Shown here: piece by piece, positions 1-6,634 of the stretch
Numbering within the stretch: position 1 is the stretch's first letter
Layout of the letters: each line of letters starts with the position of its first letter
DNA from: JBEHWX01 sp048498995
Lineage (GTDB): Bacteria; Bacteroidota; Ignavibacteria; OLB7
Reading direction: 5' to 3'
Length of the DNA: 18,401 nucleotides
NCBI GenBank assembly: GCA_048498995.1
Contig: JBEHWX010000110.1
Location: 1 to 18,401 of the forward strand
Translations under genes and position numbers: made by a program
Notes under the pieces: generated by a model
Databases searched by the model: none
The model's input: only the letters and a program-made list of their open reading frames with translations
What the model was told of the DNA's origin: nothing

Positions 1-108
1 TCGCGCGTCAGAATTTCCAATGCTCCCCCCTCTTCCAATGGCCGGTCCAGATCCAGGAGTTGACCATCCAGCTTGATCAGGACGGCCTTCTTCGCGAGGA
101 AGCGCTTC
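1..108 (-). pseudogene. thrS: Threonyl-tRNA synthetase fragment (TGS domain), broken at its N-terminal side
   Basis: Read on the minus strand, about 108 down to 1 encodes a peptide containing LAKKAVLIKLDGQLLDLDRP and then a segment ending ALEILTR. This follows the TGS domain of ThrRS closely (the Bacillus pattern is I-S-P, L-K-K-K, K-L-N-G, I-D-L, T-P-I, E-I-I-T). ThrRS charges tRNA-Thr in the cytoplasm, and TGS is its N-terminal regulatory domain. The frame runs off the window edge at base 1, where the rest of the enzyme would lie. Toward higher coordinates it meets an in-frame stop near 148 without the expected start and first 30 or so residues. The DNA from about 105 onward is instead the plus-strand BNR gene. 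The fragment is therefore a truncated gene or one side of an assembly join. The family call is fairly sure; the exact break (about 96-115) is not. Confidence 0.6.
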
Positions 109-609
109 GGCGCGATCGTCGGCAACCGGAAGGGAGAGCTCTATGCCTACGCCGACGGCGAGGGGGTCTATCGCTCGGTGAACCGGGGCGCCTCCTGGGC
201 GCCGGTCAACGACGGGCTCGGCAACCTGCGCGTCACCTCGATCGCGATCGACTCGGCCGGGTTTCTCTACGCCGGCACCGCCGGCTCCGGCGTCTTCCGG
301 AGCATCAGGTCGACATCGGCCGGCGTGGAGCTCGAGCAGGCCTCGACCGCGCTCCGGCTCGACGAGCCCTCGCCGAACCCCGCGACCGCCGGCGCCACGG
401 TCCGGTTCGCGCTCGCGCGCGGCGGCCATGCCACCCTCGATCTTGTGGACCGTCTCGGACGCCGGGTCGCCAGCCTGATCGACGGCGCGCTTCCGCCCGG
501 AGAGCACGCGCGCCCGGTGGATCTGGCGGGGCTTCCCGACGGGCTCTACTTCGTCCGCCTGCGCGTGGGCGAGGCGGTCGCCACGCAACGGCTCGTCATC
601 GTCCGCTGA
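73..609 (+). CDS. C-terminal part of a secreted BNR-repeat protein with type IX sorting-like domain (5' truncated)
   Basis: The frame opens after a stop at 61-63 from a TTG with no ribosome site. Its first 10-12 codons are the reverse of the thrS fragment, so the true N-terminus is missing. Residues about 12-75 form a BNR/sialidase-type beta-propeller repeat (GELYAYADGEGVYRS, then NRGASW, then a second GFLYAGTAGSGVFRS copy), as in Ycf48-like propellers. Residues about 95-178 resemble a C-terminal sorting or FlgD-Ig-like domain: PSPNPATAGATVRFAL, a central LVDRLGRRV strand, then GLPDGLYFVRLRVG and a VIVR end. In FCB bacteria such tails direct type IX secretion to the cell surface. The protein is probably exported and surface-bound. 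No catalytic residues are visible, so its activity is unknown. Confidence 0.7.
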   Translation: MIRTAFFARKRFGAIVGNRKGELYAYADGEGVYRSVNRGASWAPVNDGLGNLRVTSIAIDSAGFLYAGTAGSGVFRSIRSTSAGVELEQASTALRLDEPSPNPATAGATVRFALARGGHATLDLVDRLGRRVASLIDGALPPGEHARPVDLAGLPDGLYFVRLRVGEAVATQRLVIVR

Positions 610-619
610 GTCGACACGT

Positions 620-684
620 GCCCAGACCGGCCCGCGCCCAGACCGGCTCGCGCCGGATACCGGCTTGCACCGACACCGGCTCGC
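620..684. repeat. Four imperfect 16-17 bp tandem repeats
   Basis: Units lie at 620-635, 636-651, 652-668 and 669-684. The first two are gcccagaccggcccgc and gcccagaccggctcgc (one difference); the third and fourth keep the ccggcttgc/ccggctcgc half. The array begins 10 bases after the stop of the BNR gene and ends 54 bases before the permease gene. No open frame of interest crosses it. Confidence 0.7.
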
Positions 685-738
685 GCATGGTGGCGGGCGT
701 GTTGAAGGAGGATCGCGATCATCATCGATGGGGAGATC

Positions 739-2037
739 ATGAGGCGCTTCTTCGACTTCGAGCGACACGGCACCAGCTTCCGGACGGAGGTTCTGGCCGG
801 GCTCACCACGTTCTTCACGATGTCCTACATCATCGTGGTGAACCCCGCGATCCTGGAGAGCGCGGGGATTCCGGACGGCGCGTCGATGACCGCGACGATC
901 CTGGTGGCGGCGATCGGGACGCTGATGATGGCCTTCTGGGCGCGGCGTCCGTTCGCGGTGGCGCCGTACATGGGGGCCAACGCGTTCATCGCCTTCACCG
1001 TCGTGAAGCTCCTCGGCTTTCCCTGGCAGACCGCGCTCGGCGCCGTGTTTCTGGGAGGGTGCGCGTTCATTCTGCTGACCGTGCTCCGGATCAGGGGATG
1101 GCTCACCGAGGGGATTCCGATGTCGCTGAAGCGGGCGTTCGTGGTCGGCATCGGGCTGTTCCTCACCTTCATCGGCCTGAACCAGACCGGGCTGGTGGTG
1201 GTGGGCGTTCCCGGCGCGCCGGTGCACGTGGGGCGCCTCGGCGATCCGAAAGTGCTGCTGGCCGTGCTCGGGCTGGTGCTGACGGCGATCCTGATGATCC
1301 GGAAGGTGCCCGGCGGCATCCTGATCGGCATCCTCGCCACCACCCTTCTGTCGATGCTCCTCGGCGTTACGCAGCCTCCGTCGGCGATCGTGAGCATGCC
1401 GCCGAGCCTGGCGCCGATCTTCATGAAGCTCGATATCCGCGGCGCGCTCAGCATGGACTTCATCCCGGTGATCCTGGCGATCTTCGTGATGGATTTCCTC
1501 GACACGATGGGAACGCTGATCGCGCTCGCCTCGCGCGCCGACCTGCTTGACGCCGAGGGGAACCTGCCCGACGTGGGGCGCCCGATGCTCGCCGACGCGG
1601 TGGCGACAACGGCGGCGGGGCTGCTCGGAACCACCTCGGCCGGCGCGTATCTGGAGTCCGCGGCCGGCATCGCCGCCGGCGGAAAGACCGGGTTCACCGC
1701 GCTCGTGGTGGCGCTCCTCTTCCTCTGCTCCCTCTTCTTCGCCCCGTTCCTCACGCTCGTGCCGCCGCACGCCTACGGCCCGTCGCTGATCATCGTCGGC
1801 TCGATGATGCTCGAGCCGATCCGACACATCGACTTCGATGATCCCACGGAATATCTCCCCGCGTTTCTGACGATCGCGCTGATGTGCTTCACCTATCACA
1901 TCGGCATCGGCATGACCGCTGGGTTCATCCTCTATCCTCTCTTCAAGCTCGTCACCGGCCGCGTCCGGGAGGTCCATCCCGGCCTCTGGGTGCTCACCGC
2001 GATCTCGGTGGCCTACTACGTGTTCCAGGTGGAGTGA
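739..2037 (+). CDS. NCS2-family purine permease (AzgA/PbuG-like)
   Basis: This is a 432-residue, very hydrophobic inner-membrane transporter of the nucleobase:cation symporter-2 type, probably moving adenine, guanine or hypoxanthine with protons. The family hallmarks are in order: TEVLAGLTTFFTMSYIIVVNP (residues 16-36), APYMGANAF (75-83, the pGMGlNA motif), the core signature DFLDTMGT (252-259), and SAGAYLESAAGIAAGGKTG with a following LFFAP loop. Length matches the AzgA/PbuG branch (about 430-450). I chose ATG 739 because the protein then begins as the family does (short basic lead, then GTSFRTEV). Only GGGAG at 731-735 precedes it, three bases away, while a better AAGGAGG sits at 705-711, too far upstream. 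The stop overlaps an ATG (2037-2039) in the frame of the next gene. The exact purine cannot be read from the sequence. Confidence 0.92.
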   Translation: MRRFFDFERHGTSFRTEVLAGLTTFFTMSYIIVVNPAILESAGIPDGASMTATILVAAIGTLMMAFWARRPFAVAPYMGANAFIAFTVVKLLGFPWQTALGAVFLGGCAFILLTVLRIRGWLTEGIPMSLKRAFVVGIGLFLTFIGLNQTGLVVVGVPGAPVHVGRLGDPKVLLAVLGLVLTAILMIRKVPGGILIGILATTLLSMLLGVTQPPSAIVSMPPSLAPIFMKLDIRGALSMDFIPVILAIFVMDFLDTMGTLIALASRADLLDAEGNLPDVGRPMLADAVATTAAGLLGTTSAGAYLESAAGIAAGGKTGFTALVVALLFLCSLFFAPFLTLVPPHAYGPSLIIVGSMMLEPIRHIDFDDPTEYLPAFLTIALMCFTYHIGIGMTAGFILYPLFKLVTGRVREVHPGLWVLTAISVAYYVFQVE

Positions 2038-2111
2038 TGCCGGCGGGGAGCTCACGATGGCTCCCGGGCTCATCCGCCGCATCGCGCCATTCCCTTCCAC
2101 TCGTCGCAGAC

Positions 2112-3272
2112 ATGCCCCGACATCGCTCGCGCTTCGTCCTTGCGCGCTTCGTCATTGCGCGCTTCGTTCTTGCGCTCCTCTTCCTCCTTCCCCTTGCCGC
2201 GCTGGCGCAGCCGGCTCCCACGCTGCCGCGCGCCACGCCGGAGCTGCGAGGCTTCCGGAGCGCGCGCCTCCGGGCGGCGGCCTCGGACGCGGCGCGCCAG
2301 GTTCCCTCGCTCCGCGCGCTCCTGGTGTGGCGGCGGGACGCGCTGGTGCATGAGGGCTACGTCCACGGCGCCGCGCGGGACAGCGCCTTTCCGGTGATGT
2401 CGGTGACCAAGAGCGTCCTCTCGGCGATCGCGGGCGCGGCCGAGGCCCGTGGCCTTCTGGGAGATCTCGACCGGCCGGTGCTCACGATCCTCCCGGAGTA
2501 TGGCGGCTCGCGCATCTCGCGGCGGGAGCGGGAGCCGGATGACGAGCTGCGGGAAGCCGATTCCCTCCGCCACGCGATCACGCTCCGCCATCTTCTGACG
2601 ATGCGCGACGGCATCGGCTGGAACGACAGCAGCGACGTGGCCGGGGCGCAGGCGTGGTCGTCCGATCCGGCCCGCTTCTATCTGGATCTCCCGTTCGAGT
2701 ACGCCCCCGGCGACACCTTCAACTACTCGAGCGCCGAGGCGCATCTCTTCGCGGTGGCGCTGGCCCGGCTGGTCGGAACCGATCTCCGCGCCTTCGCCGA
2801 CAGTGCCCTCTTCGCGCCGGCCGGCATCAGACTCCGCCGGTGGGACGTCGATCCGATGGGACGGTATCTGGGAGGCTCGCTGATGTATTTCACCGCGGAG
2901 GATCTGGTCCGCTTCGGCGATCTCTACCTGAAGCAGGGCCGCGTCGGGAGCCGCCAGGTGCTGCCGGCGGCGTGGGTGGAGGAGTCGACGAAGAGGCAGG
3001 TGGCGATCGCCAGCCGGTGGACGATTCCCGGCGTGGAGGGCTACGGCTACTACTGGTGGCGCCGCCGCGGAGGTGGGCACCGGATGTACTGCGCCGTCGG
3101 CTACGGCGGCCAGCTCGTCTGCGTGGTGCCCGATCTGGAGATGGTCTGCATTACCATCTGCGCCGTCGACGACAGCAATCGCGGACGCGCGGAGATCCCG
3201 CTCCTGCTGCGCCGCATCGACCGGATCGTCCGCGAGGCGCTCCCCATTCCCGCGGACAGGGTCTCCCGCTGA
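2112..3272 (+). CDS. Secreted serine hydrolase, beta-lactamase/DD-peptidase family (class C type)
   Basis: The protein has 386 residues. An N-terminal signal peptide runs to about residue 32 (LAALA before QPAP), so the enzyme acts outside the cytoplasm. The beta-lactamase-related fold is shown by the SxxK nucleophile motif SVTK (Ser97, Lys100), the second motif NYSSAEAH with Tyr205, and the third motif GYGGQ (330-334) near the C-terminus. The family includes class C beta-lactamases, D-Ala-D-Ala peptidases, esterases and 6-aminohexanoate-dimer hydrolase. The YSS and GYGGQ forms fit the esterase/amidase branch better than true AmpC, so resistance is not implied. ATG 2112 places the signal peptide at the N-terminus; neither start has a clear ribosome site. 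The alternative ATG 2037 overlaps the permease stop and would add 25 residues by translational coupling. The substrate is unknown. Confidence 0.85.
   Translation: MPRHRSRFVLARFVIARFVLALLFLLPLAALAQPAPTLPRATPELRGFRSARLRAAASDAARQVPSLRALLVWRRDALVHEGYVHGAARDSAFPVMSVTKSVLSAIAGAAEARGLLGDLDRPVLTILPEYGGSRISRREREPDDELREADSLRHAITLRHLLTMRDGIGWNDSSDVAGAQAWSSDPARFYLDLPFEYAPGDTFNYSSAEAHLFAVALARLVGTDLRAFADSALFAPAGIRLRRWDVDPMGRYLGGSLMYFTAEDLVRFGDLYLKQGRVGSRQVLPAAWVEESTKRQVAIASRWTIPGVEGYGYYWWRRRGGGHRMYCAVGYGGQLVCVVPDLEMVCITICAVDDSNRGRAEIPLLLRRIDRIVREALPIPADRVSR
2129..2173 (+). repeat. Three in-frame 15 bp tandem repeats inside the signal peptide
   Basis: Copies at 2129-2143, 2144-2158 and 2159-2173 read gcgcttcgtccttgc, gcgcttcgtcattgc and gcgcttcgttcttgc. 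Each is exactly five codons, giving RFVLA, RFVIA and RFVLA just before the hydrophobic core of the serine hydrolase signal peptide. Copy gain or loss would lengthen or shorten the basic/hydrophobic region without shifting the frame. Confidence 0.85.
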
Positions 3273-3569
3273 CGCGAGATCTCGATCATCCCTGATCTCG
3301 ATCATCTGCGATCCCAGGCTCTCCCGTGGGGTCGGCCTCCCGTGGCCGCCCTCCGGCTTCGTGAGTGCCCTTCCGCTTGTGGCGGCTCGCCTGGCCGCGC
3401 GACGCCCCTGATCGACACCGATTGATATCCGCATCGCATCCGCGGGCGCGATGCCTGGCGCCATGAACGGCAAGCGCCCGCCGGGAACGATTCCCGGCGG
3501 GCGCTTGCGTATCGATCATCATGGTCATTCCGTCGATGCCCCTCCGCTCACGCGCGAGGGGGCGGAGGA
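3273..3569. other. Convergent intergenic region with a 13 bp direct repeat
   Basis: This gap lies between the converging serine hydrolase and iron-sulfur protein genes. A 13-base direct repeat, gatctcgatcatc, occurs at 3278-3290 and 3294-3306, starting 5 bases after the stop codon. The long hairpin at 3470-3508 is listed separately. I see no convincing small gene here. Confidence 0.6.
3470..3508. terminator. Strong hairpin, probable bidirectional terminator
   Basis: The arms gcaagcgcccgccgggaa (3470-3487) and its exact complement (3491-3508) form an 18 bp perfect stem with a 3-base loop. It sits between two converging genes, where a shared terminator is expected. There is no run of T on either side, so it is not a textbook intrinsic terminator. 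Confidence 0.7.
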
Positions 3570-5642
3570 TCAGGCCGGGATCGCGTCCCGTCCGTTGGTT
3601 CCCTTGACGGCTTCGAGCAGGATCTCCGCCACGTCGCGCACCCTCACATCCCCCTCGGGATGCTCGGACTTCACGCCGTCGTTCATCATCGTCATGCAGA
3701 ACGGGCAGGCGGTGGCGATCGTGTCGGCGCCGGTGGCCAGGGCCTCCTGCGTCCGCTCGATGTTGACGCGCTTCCCCTCGGTCTCCTCCATGAACATCTG
3801 GCCGCCGCCGGCGCCGCAGCAGAAGCCGCGGCTCTTGTTCCGGTCCATCTCGATCACGTTCAGGCCGGGGATATCGGTCAGCAGGGCGCGCGGCTCCTCG
3901 TAGATGTTGTTGTAGCGGCCGATGTAGCAGCTGTCGTGATAGGTCACCTTCTCCTGCATCGCGGACATCCCCTTGATGCGGCCGGACTTCACCAGCGAGT
4001 CGATGAAGGCGGTGTGATGCACCACCTCGTACTTGCCGCCGAAATCCGGGTACTCGTTCAACAGCGTGTTGAAGCAGTGCGGGCAGGTGGTGACGATCTT
4101 CTGAACGTTGTAGCCGTTGAGGGTCTCCACGTTCATCTGGATCAGCATCTGCGCCAGGTACTCGTTCCCCATGCGGCGGGCGGGATCGCCCGTGCACTTC
4201 TCTTCGGTGCCGAGGATCCGGAACTTCACGCCGGCGATATCCATCAGCTCGGCGAACGTGCGGGTCACCTTCTTGTAGCGGTCGTCATAGCTGCCGGCGC
4301 ATCCGACCCAGAAGAGGACGTCGAGCTCCTCGCGCTCCTCCTCGGTGGCGTCGGCCATCATCTTCACGTTCGATCCCTCGGCCCAGTCGGCGCGCTCGGC
4401 GGCGGAGAAGGCCCAGGGGGTGAAGTTGTTCTCCATGTTCTGGAAGGCCGGCTGCACTTCCGGCGGGAAGTTCGCCTCCATCATCACCAGCGAGCGGCGC
4501 ATGTCCACGATCGCCGGCACGTGCTCGATCATCACCGGGCACTCCTGCACGCAGGCCATGCAGGTGGTGCACTGCCAGAGCGCCTCCACCGGCACGTAGT
4601 CGCCGATCATCCGCTTCTCCATCACCCCCACGTTCTCGGCCTCCACAAGCCCGGCGTTCGTCGCCGTTCCCTCGCCGAGGGTGGCCGGCTCGTGCTCGCC
4701 GACCAGGTACGGCGCCTTGTCCATCGTGCGATGATGCACCTGGATGATCACCTGGCGCGGGTCGAGAACCTTGCCGGTGGTGTTGGCCGGACAGACCGAC
4801 GTGCATCGGCCGCAGTGGGTGCAGGTCATGCCGTCGAGAAGCTGCTTCCAGGTGAAGTCCTCGATGTCGGTCACGCCGAACTTCTCGAGCCCCTCCTCCT
4901 CGAAATCGATCTTCTTCAGCTTGTTGACCCGCGTGAGGCTGGCGAAGTAGACGTTCGGGATCGAGGTGATCACGTGCAGGTGCTTCGAGAACGGCAGGTA
5001 GTTCGTGAACCCGAGGATCGTCAGGATATGAAGCCACCACGCGGTCTCGAAGACCACCTGGGCCGTGGACGCATCCGAGAAGAGAGGACGGATCAGCGCG
5101 CCGATCGGGCGGACCGCCCAGTCGAAGTCGTGGCCGGCCGGCAGACGCGCGGCGTTGGTCACCAGCAGCGAGGAGACGATCACGCCGATCAGCACCAGGA
5201 TGAGCGTGGCGTCCATCTTCTCGGCGCGATCCCCCTGAAGACGGCGCACCCGCTGGATGTAGCGGCGATAGAACGACCAGAGAACGCCGACGAGCACGAG
5301 GACGCAGAAGATATCCTGCGAGATGGTGATCAGCGAGTAGATCGGCCCGAGCCAGGCGATGTTGCCGCCGGGGATGATCCCCTCGATCACCGACTCGATC
5401 ACCGCGGCCAGCAGCACCAGGAAGCCCCAGAAGATGGCCGCGTGCACGGCGCCGGCCACCGGATCGCGCATCATCTTCGACTGGCCGATCGCGATCACCA
5501 GGACGTTCTTCACCCGCTCCCAGGCGTGGCTGAACCGGTTCTCCGGCTTGCCGACCGTGAGATATGTATACAGCCGCTTGAGGTTCCAGAAGATCCCCAC
5601 CATGGCGGCCAGAAAGACGACCGTGAATATGATATGCTTCAT
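3570..5642 (-). CDS. Membrane-bound iron-sulfur oxidoreductase, NarI-like plus HdrD-like (ETF:quinone oxidoreductase type)
   Basis: The protein has 690 residues. Residues 1-240 are membranous and NarI-like: hydrophobic segments at about 4-20, 66-90, 101-123, 145-162 and 198-213, with His residues (67, 205, 221) that could ligate heme b. Then come two ferredoxin-type 4Fe-4S sites, CTHCGRCTSVCP (Cys274, 277, 280, 284) and CTTCMACVQECP (Cys358, 361, 364, 368). Two HdrD-type CCG domains follow (Cys448, 483, 520, 523; then Cys572, 608, 609, 646, 649). This is the DUF224 architecture proposed to pass electrons between electron-transfer flavoprotein and menaquinone in several anaerobes and FCB bacteria. 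No etfAB or other partner is next to it, so that role is inference. ATG 5642 starts at the first membrane segment as the family does. The frame extends upstream to a GTG at 5759, but those 39 residues look non-coding. No clear ribosome site. Confidence 0.85.
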   Translation of the reverse strand: MKHIIFTVVFLAAMVGIFWNLKRLYTYLTVGKPENRFSHAWERVKNVLVIAIGQSKMMRDPVAGAVHAAIFWGFLVLLAAVIESVIEGIIPGGNIAWLGPIYSLITISQDIFCVLVLVGVLWSFYRRYIQRVRRLQGDRAEKMDATLILVLIGVIVSSLLVTNAARLPAGHDFDWAVRPIGALIRPLFSDASTAQVVFETAWWLHILTILGFTNYLPFSKHLHVITSIPNVYFASLTRVNKLKKIDFEEEGLEKFGVTDIEDFTWKQLLDGMTCTHCGRCTSVCPANTTGKVLDPRQVIIQVHHRTMDKAPYLVGEHEPATLGEGTATNAGLVEAENVGVMEKRMIGDYVPVEALWQCTTCMACVQECPVMIEHVPAIVDMRRSLVMMEANFPPEVQPAFQNMENNFTPWAFSAAERADWAEGSNVKMMADATEEEREELDVLFWVGCAGSYDDRYKKVTRTFAELMDIAGVKFRILGTEEKCTGDPARRMGNEYLAQMLIQMNVETLNGYNVQKIVTTCPHCFNTLLNEYPDFGGKYEVVHHTAFIDSLVKSGRIKGMSAMQEKVTYHDSCYIGRYNNIYEEPRALLTDIPGLNVIEMDRNKSRGFCCGAGGGQMFMEETEGKRVNIERTQEALATGADTIATACPFCMTMMNDGVKSEHPEGDVRVRDVAEILLEAVKGTNGRDAIPA

Positions 5643-5875
5643 AGAAGAAGAATCGGTTGGCGTGTCGAGACTCCCGGCGCTCATCCGGATGGGATCATCC
5701 GGAAGCGACGAGGGACCGACCGACGGCGGAGCGCCGCCGGCCACTCGGGGAGACGACACGTTCGGAAAGCGCGAAAGTTAATCCTTCCGAGGGTAAGCTG
5801 AAAGATTGACGGTGCCCGGGTAGTGTCTCAGTGTGAGATGCCGCCGGCGGGTTCGTGGATGTGGCCGCGCGCTAC
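5643..5875. other. Intergenic region between the iron-sulfur protein and racemase-like genes
   Basis: This 233-base gap precedes the minus-strand iron-sulfur gene and probably carries its promoter, but no clear -35/-10 pair stands out. It contains small symmetric elements: the self-complementary catccggatg near 5681-5690, ccgccggcgg at 5841-5850, and a weak hairpin tctca/tgaga (5826-5830 with 5834-5838). The GC-rich 5841-5850 element lies just past the racemase stop and might help termination. Confidence 0.4.
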
Positions 5876-6631
5876 TCAGAAGGTCACGCGCTCGGCGGCG
5901 GCGATGCGATACCCGAACGCCGCCAGCGCCGCGCGCCGCATGCCGTCGGGATCCCCCGTGGTGAGGAACCGGTCCTCGCCGCCCGTCGGCGGATTCCAGC
6001 GGGCGATGGTCCCCACCAGCTCCTCGGCCGGATCGACGATCACCGTCCCCTCGGAGAGGCAGCTCCGGAGCACCGGCGTGATCGCCGGATAATGGGTGCA
6101 GGCCAGCAGCAGATGGGAGCAGCTCCGTATCGGCGCCAGAATGTCCCGGCAGGCGCGGACGAGCGCGTCGGAGGAGACGTCCCCCCGCTCGATCATCCCG
6201 GACAGGGGCTGCGCTATCCGCTGCCGCACGCTCAGGCCGTGCTCGCCGAGCGCCCGACGGTAGACCCCGGAGACGACCGTCCGCCTGCCACCGATCAGCG
6301 CGGGGCGCGTCGGACTCAGCCGCGCGAGGGCCCGCGCGGCGCTCTCGATCACCCCCTCGACCGGCAGACCGTGATCGCCCAGATAGGGGAGCACGGTGCT
6401 CGCCGCGTTGCAGCCGAGGATCAGATGCGTGGCGCCCCGCGCTTGCAGAAACGCGATAGCGGCGTCGAGCCGGGCGGTCAGCTCGGCGCGCGACATCCGG
6501 CCGTACGGCGTGGCGCCGGTATCGGAGAGGTAGAGCACCGGCACGTCGCCGAGACGCGACTTCACCAGCCGCGCGATCCCGACGCCGCCGATTCCCCAGT
6601 CGATCATGCCGAGAGAAGGAGCCTGGTTCAT
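5876..6631 (-). CDS. murI: Glutamate/aspartate racemase family protein (MurI-like, atypical active-site motifs)
   Basis: The protein has 251 residues. It belongs to the cofactor-independent Asp/Glu racemase superfamily; MurI makes D-glutamate for peptidoglycan in the cytoplasm. The two catalytic cysteines are present: Cys74 in GCNAAST and Cys178 in ACTHYP. DTGATPYG (37-44) matches the conserved PYG loop. Two motifs depart from MurI. The N-terminal DSGxGG is DWGIGG (Asp11 kept, Ser replaced by Trp12), and CNTAS is CNAAS. The Ser and Thr at those places contact the substrate in characterised MurI enzymes, so the substrate or efficiency may differ. The ATG at 6631 lies 3 bases after the stop of the upstream methyltransferase gene, so the two are surely co-transcribed. 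It is slightly shorter than usual MurI (about 260-285). The superfamily is sure; true MurI function is likely but not certain. Confidence 0.8.
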   Translation of the reverse strand: MNQAPSLGMIDWGIGGVGIARLVKSRLGDVPVLYLSDTGATPYGRMSRAELTARLDAAIAFLQARGATHLILGCNAASTVLPYLGDHGLPVEGVIESAARALARLSPTRPALIGGRRTVVSGVYRRALGEHGLSVRQRIAQPLSGMIERGDVSSDALVRACRDILAPIRSCSHLLLACTHYPAITPVLRSCLSEGTVIVDPAEELVGTIARWNPPTGGEDRFLTTGDPDGMRRAALAAFGYRIAAAERVTF

Positions 6632-6634
6632 CGC

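Noticed and set aside
60..1550. A 496-codon plus-strand frame overlapping the BNR and permease genes
   Set aside because: Its product is an Arg/Ala-rich out-of-frame reading of two recognised genes.
2112..3272. Reading the serine hydrolase as a beta-lactamase resistance gene
   Set aside because: The motifs (SVTK, NYSS, GYGGQ) fit the wide hydrolase family and lack the class C YxN and KTG forms.
3660..5801. A 713-codon plus-strand open frame across the iron-sulfur protein gene
   Set aside because: It is antisense to a gene with clear cysteine motifs, and its product is rich in His/Arg/Asp/Val with no recognisable domain. GC-rich codon bias leaves the opposite strand open.
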